Assembly (NCBI RefSeq): GCF_018812025.1
Contig: NC_063045.1
Location: 50,861,079-50,925,078 of the forward strand
Direction of reading: 5' to 3'
From: Megalobrama amblycephala
Taxonomy: Eukaryota; Chordata; Actinopteri; Cypriniformes; Xenocyprididae
DNA length: 64,000 nucleotides
The position numbers and the translations under genes are program-made. Position 1 is the stretch's first letter, and the number at the start of each line of letters is the position of its first letter. The notes under the pieces were generated by a model that saw nothing but the letters and a program-made list of their open reading frames with translations, ran no database searches and had not been told where the DNA came from. Below, one piece after another: positions 23,291 through 35,644 of the stretch.

Positions 23291-23460
23291 AATTGAAATC
23301 TAAGCTAAAAACATATATTTTTGTTTCCTCTCTCCATCACATTACGGTCTATACTGCATTTTCCTATGTTTGTGATGTTTATTTTAGTATGGTTTATACA
23401 GCACAGTGGTCAACTACTGTTGTTTTTAATGATTTAGAAATAAAATATGATTGATTTAAG

Positions 23461-24355
23461 TTGGTTGGTTGGTTGGTTGGTTGGTTGGTTGGTTGGACAG
23501 TTGGACAATTGGTTGGTTGGTTGGTCGGTTGGTTGGTTGGTTGGTTGGTTGGTTGGACAGTTGGACAATTGGTTGGTTGGTTGGTTGGTTGGTTGGTTGG
23601 TTGGTTGGTTGGTTGGTTGGTTATTTGGTCGGATGGACATTTGGTTGGAAGGTTGGTTGTTTAGTTGTTGGATGGATGGATGGATGGATGGATGGATGGA
23701 TGGTTGGTTGGTTATTTGGTTGGATGGATGGATGGTTGGTTGGTTGGTTGGTTGGTTGGTTGGTTGGTTGGTTGGTTGGTTGGTTGGTTGGTTGGTTGGT
23801 TGGTTGGTTGGTTGGTTGGTTCGATGTTTGGTTGGACAGTTGGTTGGTTGGTTGGACAGTTGGTTGGAAGGTTGGTTGTTTGGATGGATGGATGGATGGA
23901 TGGATGGATGGATGGATGGATGGATGGATGGATGGATGGATGGATGGATGGATGGATGGATGGATGGATGGATGGATGGTTGGACGGTTCGTTGGTTGGT
24001 TGGACGGTTCGTTGGTTGGACGGTTCGTTGGTTGGTTGGTTGGTTGGTTAGACGGTTGGTTGGTTGGTTGGACGTTTGGTTGGTTGGTTGTTTGGTTGGC
24101 TGGTTGGTTGGTTGGTTGGTTGGACAGTTGGACAGTTGGTTGGTTGGACAGTTGGTTGGACAGTTGGTTGGATGGTTGGTTGGTTATTTGGTTGGATGGA
24201 CAGTTGGTTGGTTGGTTGGTTGGTTGGTTGGAAGGTTGGTTGTATGGTTGGTTGGTTGGTTGGTTGGACGGTTGGTTGGTTGGTTTGGACTTTTGGTTGG
24301 TTTGAATGGTTGATTAGATGGACAGTTAGATGGTCGGTTGGGTGGTTGATTGGTT
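23461..24355 (+). repeat. About 890-bp tetranucleotide array (GGTT)n/(GGAT)n
   Basis: GGTT units alternate with long GGAT blocks (about 23670-23702 and 23882-23978) and interspersed GGACAGTT units. Because four-base units cycle through the frames and lack plus-strand stops, overlapping long plus-strand ORFs appear (up to 288 codons of LVGW and WMDG motifs). They are by-products of the repeat, not genes. The plus strand is strongly G-rich. Confidence 0.97.
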
Positions 24356-24359
24356 TGAC

Positions 24360-25375
24360 GAACCATGCATGGGAAGCCAAAATTAAACAAATATATTTAA
24401 GCATATCATTGATAAGTGTAACGGGTATAAATTAGAACAGCCACATTTTAGGCAGTAAGTGCATCACATTATGTTTTTATCAACTTACAGGTTAATAAGT
24501 TTATTATAGCTAAGTGGCAGCTCAGTTTTTTCTGTGATTTGGCCAAAATCTCATGTTACAAAGATAAAGTGCTGTACTTAAGCTGTTTAAGACAGCATTG
24601 GCTATGACTTGATCACACTCTTCTTCATTCCTCAAAAACATCAAACATTAGCCTTTATATATGTATTTCTTGAGAAAATTAAATGTTGTACTTATTCAAA
24701 CAAACAGTTCTATTTTGCACTTGTTTGCACTGCAAACGAATAGAGACATTCCAAAATGTGTCCAAAATGGCACTTCTTTCAAAATTGAGGTTTTACTGAC
24801 ACTTTGAGGATTCAATGGAATTACGAGGTTTAGTTATAAGTTCTTTTTAATACTTTTCATTTGTTAAATATTTGCATATCCCACAGACAGACATAAAGGG
24901 TGATCGATAGTAATGATTTATGGGTGAAAAAAGACGAAAAAAATGCAGATACAAGGTTTTACACCTAACAGTGACGATACACAGCCACATGCTTGTTTTT
25001 GAAGCACACACACTGCCTAGCATACTTATAAGGAGTGTTGCAGTATGCCAGTATTGACAATAACCATGATATTTTAAAAAGTAAAATGTTTAAAAGATTT
25101 CTGCTTTTCCAAATGTTTTCTTCAGATGCTTCACTGATTAATACGTCTCTTAGATGAATGTTGAATCATCTTCAAACAACAAAAATGGTTCTAGTTTGTA
25201 ATGAACGATTTCTTCCTATACACAATGAATGAGGTCACCCAATATATTATAAGACTAATGTCTTAATTAGCATAATCTGTTACTCTGTTAGATTAGATTA
25301 AAAATGATTCACTGTAATTTTTTATTTTACCATCACATTGATAAAAAAAACAAACAAACAAAAAAACAATAGCCT
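24360..25375. other. AT-rich unique non-coding DNA
   Basis: No gene or recognised element is visible. Confidence 0.45.
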
Positions 25376-25379
25376 TAGT

Positions 25380-26400
25380 CCAATAAATACACACAACAGG
25401 CCAGGAGACGCTTTATTATCTAGAAAGTCACAGTTCCGGTTATGGAAATAGAAACCTTTACTGAAGACAAGAGATAAGAATATTTCAAATTAGCTGCTTA
25501 TTATGTGCAAAATTATAATAAGAAAGGTCATTTAATTTCGATAGTACGTTGGCAATCAGAAATGTCCTCATAAGGGACGAGCAGAGGCTGAAGGGGAGGC
25601 GATATGCAATATATCTAAATGAATCATGCGCTGTTTGATCCGCGGCTGATATTAGATTTTCCCTCTCTCTTATTATTGGTCCTCCCTGAATTGGCCGAGT
25701 GATATAAACACTGATGACAGCTTTAGTGCCACCGACTCTGTGCATTTACGCCTGACCTCGATGTGCTGTTGCTCAGGGAATACGAGAAGTGTCTAGCTGA
25801 TAAAGCCACCTGCAATATTTAGATTTTTTTTTTTTTTTTTTGATGCAGCCACAGAAACTGAGCCATAATATACTTTCTGGGCCACGTCTGAGAGAGAGTG
25901 GCAGTGTTAGAAGTAGTCTGCTTCACAGACCCCTGCACTGGAAAAAATAAAGCAAAAATAGGATGATGAAAGAGAACCTGGTGGCGCTGCAGTGACATAT
26001 CTCTGTTTATAATGTCCGCCCTTGAAGGTAGGGAGGCAGATATGGAAAGCCAACGGAGAAGGGTGAGAGAAAGTAAGGTTGTACGCTGGTAAATCAAAGA
26101 GGGAGAGGGGAATTGTGGGTTATCGAAACAAGTAGTTTCCAGCCACAAGTAATTCACCCCACAGATGATGACTTTCATAGCTCCGGACCTGTATTCGATC
26201 CTGTGGGGATCGGTAAATCTGTCAGAGAGCGAGTAAACTCCATTCCCCCCTGTAATCTCATTTGCCTTTGATGACAGCGGTGCATCACATGATGCCGGCG
26301 GTTTGGCAGCGGCAAAGTCGATCCTGGCAGCCGAACCCACCGACCACACATCAGCTGCTGATACAGCCACAAAAAAAATCCCATTATCCATTCCAGAAAT
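25380..26400. other. Unique, possibly conserved non-coding block
   Basis: Two repeat-free stretches (25380-25810 and 25840-26390) are separated by a T-run at about 25826-25841. They have balanced composition, scattered CpG and sequences such as ATTAGCTGCTTATTATG and GATGATGACTTTCATAGC. A 190-codon minus-strand ORF spans the second stretch but shows no domain and low-complexity ends, so I do not call it a gene. Confidence 0.4.
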
Positions 26401-26650
26401 CCATTATCTGCTAATGTTTTTTTTTTTTTTTTTTTTATGTGTTATCTAGGAGTGTTTTAAGGGCCTGATGGAGTCCTTATCTTTATTTTGCTCTGAATTT
26501 GCAAATATAAATAAATAAATAAATGTTGGTAATTACATGCTGCACTGGAGGTTTCTCGACTAATCGGTTAATGTATTTACATATCCATGGCTTTTGTGAA
26601 AAAAGGAATGTGAATTTTTGTTTGTGTGGCTGCCTTCAGAATTGCTTTAA

Positions 26651-27232
26651 AGGGACAGTACACTAAAAAAAAAAAAAACACAAAAAAAGATAGTATAATT
26701 TTTTATTTTTTATATATTATATAACATTTTTAAGAAGAATAATTTGTAACTTTTTTTGTCTATACAATGAGGTGTTATTTTACTAAGACTCATATAGGCT
26801 ACTATTATATTTTATGAATTATGTTTTAATTAAAGTTTTAGTGATTTTTTTTGTGTGTTTTGTGGCTTTAGTTTTGTTTTGAATTTGTCTGCATAGTTTT
26901 TTTTTTTTTTTTTATATCTCAGTAATTTTAGCATTTCAATGTACTAAACTTAAATGAGAAGTTTACGTTTTTTATATTTTATTTTATTTCAGTTAATGTT
27001 TATTTTGTTTCAAGTAATGAAAATAAAGTTTTAGTTAACGATAATAACCCCAATGTTGTTTTGGACCCCATTGTCTTTCATTGTGTCAGAGTTGTTATGG
27101 TTAACTAAAACTTAATAACTAAAACTTTCATTATATGGATTTTTTTTTTCTTTTTTTTTATCTTCTTTTGTGTTCCACAGAAGAAAGTTGTACAAGTTTG
27201 GAACAACATTCATTTTTGGGTGAACTGTCCTT
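26651..27232. mobile_element. TTAA-flanked MITE related to the GTTCACCC family
   Basis: The left end is AGGGACAGTACACTAAAAA after TTAA at 26647-26650. The right end is CATTTTTGGGTGAACTGTCC before TTAA at 27233-27236, preceded by GTTCCACAGAAGAAAG and GTTTGGAACAACATTC, which are family words. The interior is very T-rich. Confidence 0.7.
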
Positions 27233-27239
27233 TTAATAG

Positions 27240-28170
27240 TTCAATTCAAATCCTGGCTGCCGTGTGCAACAGTGACTGAGTCCTTTTGGCCAAATAAAGG
27301 GCTTAAACATAGACATCTTCATGGGAAATTCTTTTTATTTATTTCTTCAAAGGAAGAGTTGACATTTTGAGCGAATCAGGGGATTGTTAGAAATAGCATA
27401 ATTGGATCCTTGGGCTTCAATTTATAACCGTACATCCAATTGCAGCTTTAGGAAAAGTTGAGTGTCTCTCCAGGTAATATTCTAAAATTTATTACCAAGT
27501 GTCACTTTGTTTCACTTTCATCACACAGCAAAACCGTTCTGTTCATTTTAAAGGTTTTGAATGCCATACACCTCAAACAAATGTGTATTGAAAAGAAAAG
27601 GCATAATTAGGGTTGGTATTTGTGAAGAAAGCACAAATGTGTTGGGTTGCTAATTTGTTGGGAGGCATATCTAATATGACAAGTCTATTTAAGTAGCTGC
27701 TGTGAATTCAATAGGAACATCTCATTACAGTCTAGCATGCTCTTCCCCACTGAGGAGGATCACCATGGCGATTAGACAGGGAGAGCGAGAGCGAGCAAGC
27801 ACATCATGTTTTGCATTATTGAGAGACGTTGTCTACACAGCAATTTAATGTACTTGAGATCTCCTTTAAGTCTTTAAATTACTTTTATTGTCATTTTAGA
27901 ACATTGCTCAGATTGAGTCAACAAACAGACAAGCCTGTAACAAGGTCAACTCAAAACAAATGTGCTGCTTCATAATATGTACCATAACTTTTTAAATATT
28001 TTGAATTTTGTATCATTTTGAATATCATTTGGTTTACATAAAACATGTTTAGGTTGTAATACCCATATCATTATACACATTTGTGTCCTCATAAACAACG
28101 TATACAAGAACACACACAATTAATACTTAAGCAATAATTAATCAAATTGGTCAAAATTGACAGTAAAAAC
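27240..28170. other. Unique non-coding DNA
   Basis: No gene is supported and no repeat recognised. Mixed composition at 27240-27850 could include regulatory sequence. Confidence 0.35.
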
Positions 28171-28174
28171 TTAA

Positions 28175-29001
28175 AGCTGCAGTCCGCCATTTTTCCTCTT
28201 TGTCGCCATCTCTGTTTGAAACCTGCAATTGCAGTCATATGCGGAATAGTTATCTGTACGTGCGTTGTGCCTCGGCATAGCTCCTCAGCGCGAATTAATC
28301 TAATGCTTGCTGTCAATCTGAACAAGTAAGTAACATTTTTGCCACTTTTGTTCTAACCAACTGAGGAAAAAAGAATTAGGCCTACAATAAATCGTGCTGC
28401 CAATGATGATTAAATCTAACGATCGCTTAGCTTGGATCACGTCAAACCGTGCAAATTATTATTACTCTTATACTTTGTTCTCAAATCATTAATGTTAACA
28501 ACATGAGCATTGCGTGACTGTGTATTTAGTGTGTATTAGCGTTACCTGTAGATTTCAATTTCTGTAGCCACTTCACAGTCCAAAGTCTTTTGCTTTTTGA
28601 CTGTGAGTGATTCTCCAGTTATCACTGCTGATTGTCATTTGGATCTTTCTGGATTACAATCCACCATCAAAATGATAAGTTTAATTATTTCAGCTGCTGT
28701 GAGAACAGGCTATAAATGATCCGCTACAAGCAGCATCCTCACATGATAAAACCGACTAGCCTGGACGGGACTCTTCCTTTATGTTTACGGACGTGACGTA
28801 ATGACGCACAGACGAACGGCTGCATGCTCGAATTTCCCGTGGAAATCCACCAGGTCGCTCTTATTATAAAACATTATTACAAGCTTACCGTTATGAATCG
28901 AGATAAGATAATGAGATAGTTTTGAACACTGGCTGGTTATGTACTTGCTCAAAAAATGATTTTGGATAATTTTTAACCAAAAAAAGTTACGTACTGCAGC
29001 T
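28175..29001. mobile_element. TTAA-flanked non-autonomous element, AGCTGCAGT ends
   Basis: It opens AGCTGCAGTCCG and closes GTACTGCAGCT, with TTAA at 28171-28174 and 29002-29005. There is no transposase. Its right part (GACGTAATGACGC, AATTTCCCGTGGAAATCC, AAGCTTACCGTTATGAATC) resembles the right part of 53094-54010, so the two may belong to one family. Confidence 0.82.
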
Positions 29002-29029
29002 TTAAATTGTTACAAAAAATTCTATTTCA

Positions 29030-29990
29030 AATAAATGCTGTCCTGTCATGACAGCTCTCAGAGTGTTTGGCATGGTAATGGATAAGACAATGTTGATATG
29101 TTTGTTCTTGGCAGAATATATCTGCTATGCTGTTGCTGCTGGTTGCTGCTGCTGCAGAGCAAGTACGGGACTTGCTACTGCCAATACACACACGACACGC
29201 TGCTGTGAGCAAGACAGACATGCTGCTGCTGTACAATATAGCGTATGAATTACCCATAGCAGATCTATACAAGTAGGGGCTGGGGAAGGTGGAGGGTTTC
29301 TGAAAGAACGCTACAACTGCTACAGCAAATGCTGACCAAGTATTTGAAGGTTGAGAACCAAGCTTATTGGCTACTGATACAGCAGGAACCAATCAGCTGT
29401 GCCCTATAGAGAATGATGTGATTGCAAGCAGATTGAGTTATGAACATATCAGCCTGTGCCATCTAGAGTTTCATGACAGAACTTTATATTTCTTTCTATT
29501 CATCAAATTCCTGATCAAAAAATTCTGGGGAATCACGGTTTCTACAAAATATTAAGCAGGACAACTGTTTTCAACATTGATAATAATAAGATATGTTTCT
29601 TGAACATCAAATTAGTAATTGAACTGAACATTGATTCTTGGTTCTTATGACCAGGGATGATATTTTGGGACCATATTTGATTTAAGAGCTACATAATTAT
29701 TTTGTGTGAAATATTAGAATTTGATGAATAGAAATATAAATATAAAGTTATGTCATAAAACTCTAGATGGCACAAGCTGATATGTCCTTAACTCAATCTG
29801 CTTGCAATCACATCATTCTCTATGGCACAACTTCCTACTGTATTGGTAGCCAATGAGCTCGCTGCTCAACCTTTTTGGATCAAAAAAAAAAAAAAAAAAA
29901 TCAGCTGTGCGGCCATTCTGGATTGCAGTAGAATAGGATGCAGCAGAAGAATAGGATGCAGTAGAAGAAAGTTCAACACTCATTCAGCGA
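29030..29990. repeat. Long inverted repeat interrupted by a dispersed repeat
   Basis: About 100 bases at 29410-29509 (GAATGATGTGATTGCAAGC, CCATCTAGAGTTTCATGAC) recur inverted at about 29718-29820 (GTCATAAAACTCTAGATGG, GCTTGCAATCACATCATTC). Between them lies a fragment (29520-29640) of the dispersed repeat found at 35100 and 58900. TGCTGCTGC-rich sequence precedes the left arm. Confidence 0.75.
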
Positions 29991-29994
29991 TTAA

Positions 29995-31060
29995 AAACAA
30001 AACAAAAAACTTGCATTATTTATTTATGTTTAGAACATATACAGTAGAAAACACATGGAGTCATATGGAGCATTTGAATAATTTTAAAGTTATTTTGTTC
30101 TTTTTGAAACTTGATATGTTGTTGTATAGACAAGAGTTGCATAAAAAATAACAGTATATAGGGAAAGGTGTGAGGGTGAGTAAATAATGACATTTTGATT
30201 TTCAGTTTTGAGAAAACTCCTGTAACATTCATTTTTATATGCATTTCCGTTTCTGATTGTATAATATCTCACACATATTGAGTGACATAACATTTAGTCA
30301 AATGCAGTAGAGACTCCTCAAAATGCTCTCACCTCTGCAGACTTTAAATGACAAGACCCCACAGTAACCAGGTAACCAATTTTAACCTGTCAGTTAAACA
30401 TGTATGAAGAGCGATTGGCTAATCTGTGCTCGTAAATTAAATATGGCTCCACGGAAAGCCAGATGGCTCCGTGGTGTAGAGTTATTCGTGGTAATTTAGT
30501 CTCTGAATTTAAACCAGTCAACGGAAAATGAGAAGTGTCTTGATTCGCAAAATTCTTCAAGGGGTTTGTGTTTGTGAGAGGTGTTGACACAAGATAAGAG
30601 TAATTGCTGCAAATGTCTGTGCTGTGTGTAATGAGCGCTATCTCTCTTAAACGTCAATACTTGAGAGATGACTTTCAAGAATAAATACTCTTTCCCAGCC
30701 TCTGTTTCAAGCAGAACCGCAGCTTTGAAGTATTTTGGAATCCATCCCTGCCAACCGGTTTGCAATACACCTTTTAGAATGTTATGCAAATGGAATGCTG
30801 TGTTTCATAAGACCACCACAGATGAAAGCGGCCAAAAGCCAGTTTGATGTATAAAACATGAATTACTTTTGAAGGTTTCACAGGTGTACAATAGCAGCAC
30901 ATCCTCTATCATTGAGCAAGGCAAACATTTATGCGTTGGTTGCAGACCTGATCTGATATCACCCTTTGATGTGCAATGTCCATTTTTAAGTAAAAGTATT
31001 TAAAAATATTGTTTAATGAATTTTTGGTGAATTATTAATATATTTATCAAAGGGATAAAT
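29995..31060. other. Unique DNA, candidate conserved element 30400-30960
   Basis: No gene is supported. The block contains an octamer-like ATGCAAAT at 30784, repeat-free mixed sequence and no simple repeats. The minus-strand ORFs across it carry no domain. Confidence 0.35.
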
Positions 31061-31061
31061 C

Positions 31062-31081
31062 CCAGGGATTTTTATTTTATT

Positions 31082-31124
<43 letters not shown>

Positions 31125-31590
31125 TTTTACCCTTTATTATTATTATTATTATTATGGAATTCCTCTGTGGAAGGAGTAAAAAAAAGCACTTTTATTTTCT
31201 ACCGCATTTTTTTTTTCTGCAAGTCTGCTCCTCTTCAAAGTGTAGGTAAATTATCATGCTACACTTATAATTCCCATTAATCTGAGTTTATTTTTCATAA
31301 TAGCCACTAGGAAACTTTCACTGCCTCTTAGATATTTTATTTTATTTTAAATTTTTATTTAATATTTATTTATTTATTTATTTATTTATTTTATTTTTAT
31401 TTTCAGAAGGAAGAAGGATGTGCTTTTATTTTCTATTACACCCAAGTAATTTTCTGCAAATCTGCACCTCTTCAAAGTGTACTGTAGGTAAATTATCATA
31501 CGAATGCTTCTCCACGCCTATAATTCCCATTAATCTGATTTTATTTTTCATAATAGCCACTAGTAAACTTCCCCCCTGCCTCTTAGACAT
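31062..31590. repeat. Tandem duplication of about 240 bp, each copy led by a (TTTA)n run
   Basis: Each copy has a TTTA-rich run, then GCACTTTTATTTTCTA-like sequence, CTCTTCAAAGTGTA, GGTAAATTATCAT, ATAATTCCCATTAATCTGA and TTTTTCATAATAGCCACTAG. Copy 1 covers about 31062-31335 and copy 2 about 31345-31590. They differ by small indels and substitutions. Confidence 0.88.
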
Positions 31591-31594
31591 TATT

Positions 31595-32586
31595 AAAGAT
31601 CTTGTGATACACACAATTCCCTTATCAGCGTTTCACAACAGGATTTGACTGGAGCATGAACCAGTTCAAAACATTTCAGGCGGATTTGTTTTAATGAACC
31701 CAACCTCTGTTCATGAACGAGAGATTCAGAGAGCTGCTAGCTGGTTTCTTTGAATTCTCATATTATTACAATAATTATATCCGTCACTGCTTACTTGTGC
31801 TGCAGTCGTGTACTTTTCTCAGGCTGTAAAAATAAATATGCCAGCACATTCTGTGAGGTAAACACTTATGTCTTACTCTCCAATCCATGCAATAAACGTA
31901 CTTGTCCTTGAAAGCACCCCCTTAATGGCTGTATGTTACTGCACCATCATAAAATCTTACAATGCTGCATTGATGTGGTTTTATACTATAACAGTATACT
32001 TGTTCGACTGATGTGAATTGAAACCCCAGAGCTGTATGACACCTCAGGGTATCGCGTCCTTTATTAGGATTTTGTTTTGTTTTGTTTTGTTTTGTTTTGT
32101 TTTGTTTTGTTTTGTTTTGTTTTGTTTTGTTGGTTTTTTTTTTGGGGGGGGGGCAGGGCATTATATATGCACATGATCCTATACTGTAATTACTATGCAT
32201 TGATTGTAAACAGTTTGTCAGGCAAAGTTCATCTGTGTCTGTCAAAATCTTGTTGCTTTCATGCCTGATTTTCTGGTGGGAATTTGAAAATCAGACAGAG
32301 ATATAAGAGAATGGGTGGAGTTTAGTTATAGTAACCTGATTTTATCATACAGTACATCTAGATTGAGTTGGCTGGATGAGTACCAAAGCTGATGATACAG
32401 TATATTATCAGGGGACCTGATCTTAATGAAAGTATTTCTATAATTGTGTCAATTCAGTCCCACATATGTAATGAAATCAAACTTCATTTGATGTGGCACA
32501 CTTGGAATGACACACATTCATACAAATCATATTATAGTAAAAATAAAAATATAATTCATATGTATGTATGTATGTATGTATGTATA
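31595..32586. other. Non-coding DNA with simple repeats
   Basis: Apart from the TTTTG array and an ATGT run at about 32562-32585 nothing is recognised. Confidence 0.45.
32068..32132 (+). repeat. Pentanucleotide repeat (TTTTG)n
   Basis: About thirteen perfect TTTTG units run uninterrupted. A T-run and G-run follow at about 32134-32153. Confidence 0.95.
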
Positions 32587-32594
32587 TGTATACA

Positions 32595-34060
32595 CAGTGA
32601 TGGGAATAACGGCGTTATAATTAAACGGTGTTACTAACGCCGTTACTTTTTTCAGTAACGAGTAATCAAACGAATTACTTTTTCTCCCGTTACCGTTACT
32701 GGCAAAAAAATGCCGCGTAACTATAATTGAGCTCACTGAAGCGGTTTTCATCCGAGTAGGCTCTCTCTCAGCCATAGGACCTGCAAAGTTTTTTCTCTGG
32801 TGTGTGCTGCGGTTAGCCATACACAAATATAATTTTAAAGTGATAATAATAAACGATGCTCTGTGTGTATGTGTCTGTGAGCATGCGAGCGGAACGCGAG
32901 CTCAAGCCAGAATACCCTTTGTGACATGCAGGATACCTATATGTGAAATAAGTTTTTCTAGTCAACTAGTAGTTATTAATTTAAGCCGTTAGTTGACTAA
33001 TCACATTTATATTAATTTAATTTCTTAAATACTGGAGCTAATAAACCATAATAATGAGCGTTTATGTAATATAGGCTATATAGAACTCAAGCGCACGCAG
33101 AAAGCTTGCCATAAAAACACGGCTAAAGTAATAATTATGAATGTGACCAAAACAGCAAGGAGACATCTTAATTGTTTATTAATAAAGTAATGTTTTCTTA
33201 ATCATTGTCGGCTGCGAAGATGAAGTTGACATTGCTGACTCTCATCATCTCCGCATATACTGGACACGCCTAGAGAGAGAGTGCACATTTCTTTCGGTTT
33301 AGTCTACATAATCAGAGTAGCCTATTTCTTTTCGTTTTTAGATATTTCAAGCTTTCTGTAGAAATATTTCTCATGCCTGCGAGGCAAGCAGCCTATACGC
33401 TGAGTTTCGGTTAATTTAGCCTGTAAGACGCGCTCCAGTTCACGCGCCAGTGATCGCGTCCGCGCCTGCCATGATTATATTGTCTGCTATATTTGCTTCT
33501 TATTTATTAAATCCAGCAATTGGTTGATGAAACATTGATTAAAATTAAGATACAATTTTTACAAAACGAAATTCACTTTAAAGAAAGGCTTTCTACAAAA
33601 CATAACTTAATGAAGTGTTTAAAATCATGTCAGACCCACTCCATGCCTCCCGATATATTGCGCATCTTATGATGCATCTTACTCATGCTGTTCACTTTTC
33701 ATAATCAAGTAAATGAATTTAAAACATAACATAGGACTATTTAAGCATAAATATGAAACTACATTTTCTTTAATGGCTACCAACACGTATTAGAGTACAG
33801 AGAAATTTCATAAGCAAGAGTGGATCATGAGTCACGAGTCGAATACAGAATAACTTATTCTTAGACTTAAATTTAATATTGGGGGAATTCAAGTTATTCG
33901 ACATATTTAAAAAAAAAAAGAAAAAAAAAAAAGTAACGCAATAGTTACTTTCCCTGGTAATTACTTACTTTTAAAATGATGTAACTCAGTTACTAACGCC
34001 ATTACTATTTGTGAGAAGTAATTAACTAATTACTTTTTTAAAGTAACGTGTCCAACACTG
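32595..34060. mobile_element. Non-autonomous hAT-like transposon with perfect 8-bp target duplication
   Basis: The ends are CAGTGATGGGAATAACGG and GTGTCCAACACTG, short inverted repeats opening CAGTG. Subterminal copies of CGTTACTTTTT, AGTAACG and TAATTACTTAC are typical of such elements. The direct repeat TGTATACA stands at 32587-32594 and 34061-34068. An 8-bp duplication with CAGTG ends fits the hAT superfamily. No ORF of transposase size exists. The target is inside or beside an ATGT microsatellite. Confidence 0.87.
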
Positions 34061-34068
34061 TGTATACA

Positions 34069-35085
34069 TATGTATGCTTGGACATGCATTTATTTATTTA
34101 TTTTTTATCAGCATATAATGACATTTATTCTTTTCTCTCTTTTTTCTTTCTTTTTTTGGCATTCCTAATATAGAAATAAACCTCAACAACAATAAAAATA
34201 AAAACTTTAGTTTCTCTTCCTTTGGAGACTTGGGAGCTTCGCAATGACACTCCAATATAGAACAAGTTAGAAGAAAATGCTGTTAAACAGCAAGGCAGAG
34301 ACAGAAAACCATTACTAGTGTAAGACAAAGAGGAGCTCAAGCGACATCAATCTCTGTATTGGAAAATAATGGTCACTTCCACCCCAAAGAGTCGAATTGC
34401 TCTCAGCTACCAGCTTTTTTTCCCCCCTCTCTCTCACTATCTCAGCTCAGATTCTTCAGTTCCGCTGTATAGAGATCTGACCGATCACTCATCCCAACGT
34501 GTCACTATGTGTTAGATGAAGAAAGCTACTGATTTAGTGCCTGAATGTGTACGTGTGCAAACACACACTTGCGCAGAGGTGTACCACATTCCAGTTGCAA
34601 GCCACTTGGAGCTCTCACTTAAGCCATAAACACTGTTTTTGCAGATACGTGAGGACACATATTATCTCTGTCAAAGCAGCATTTCAACTTGATTATTGTT
34701 TTTCAGCAGTACTCTTAACCCAGGCAATCATGGCTAGGTGTTTTGAATGCTGAAGTGGTTTGCGTTTAGCAGGCTAAAGCAAAACACTGAAAATCACAAA
34801 AGGCCCTCTATGATATATAACTGAGCTTTCATAGTGACACGATATTACATAGCCAGCAGCGTTGCACCAAATCAGCTGGGAGCCCACAAACTGGGAATTG
34901 AGCTGTCGTCCCACAAATGTTATTGAAGTGCCGTGCCAATGCACTAAAGTCAACATTGCCAGCAGGGCAGAGTTTAGTAGAGCTTATGATGTCTTAGTGA
35001 GTGAGATTTCACAGATTCAGTTTATAAAGACATCCTAACTTATAGTGGCAAAATTTTCCTGTTGCGAAAACCTTCGGTGGTGATT
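34069..35085. other. Unique non-coding DNA
   Basis: No gene or recognised repeat is visible. There are pyrimidine tracts near 34130-34160 and 34405-34440. Confidence 0.4.
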
Positions 35086-35089
35086 TTTT

Positions 35090-35640
35090 TTTTTTAATCT
35101 ATAAAAATGTATCATGGTTTCTACAAAAATATTAAGTAGCACAACTGTTTTTAATATTGATAACAGAAAGAAATGTTTCTTGAGCAAATGATTTGTGAAG
35201 GATCATGTGACACTGAAAACTGGAGTAAAGATACTGAAAATTCAGCTTTGCATCACAGGAATAAATTATATTTTAAAAGATATTCACATAGAAAATGGTT
35301 CTTTTACAGTAAAAATATTTCACAATATTACTGCTTTTACTGTATTTTAAATAATCATATTTAATAATGAATATTTTATAGTTTATGAAATATTATAATA
35401 GTATGTTCACTATGCAAGGACATATAAAAAAAAAAAGTTTATTTGAATAAATGCTGTTCTTTTGAACTTTCTATTTTTCAAAGAATCCTGAAAAAAAGCA
35501 TCACAGTTTCCACAAAATATTAAGCAGCACAACTGTTTCCAACATTTATAATAATAATAACTATTTCTAGAGCACCAAATCATCATACTGTATTAGAATA
35601 ATTTTGGAAGAATAGTGTGATCATGTCATCTAGAGAATTC
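35090..35640 (+). repeat. Two tandem fragments of a dispersed cyprinid repeat
   Basis: ATATTAAGTAGCACAACTGT (about 35130) and ATATTAAGCAGCACAACTGT (about 35516) start the two copies, with TTTCTTGAGCAAATGATTTG and GGATCATGTGACACTGAAAA following the first. A third copy is at 58850-59200 and a short one at 29520-29640. Confidence 0.75.
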
Positions 35641-35644
35641 CTAT

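Noticed and set aside
23447..24313. 288-codon plus-strand ORF rich in LVGW and WMDG
   Set aside because: It is the translation of a tetranucleotide repeat; other plus frames are also long and open with similar peptides. There is no promoter, splice or domain evidence.
25819..26391. 190-codon minus-strand ORF
   Set aside because: It shows no domain, runs into a poly-T-derived lysine tail and overlaps another frame. The sequence looks like non-coding unique DNA.
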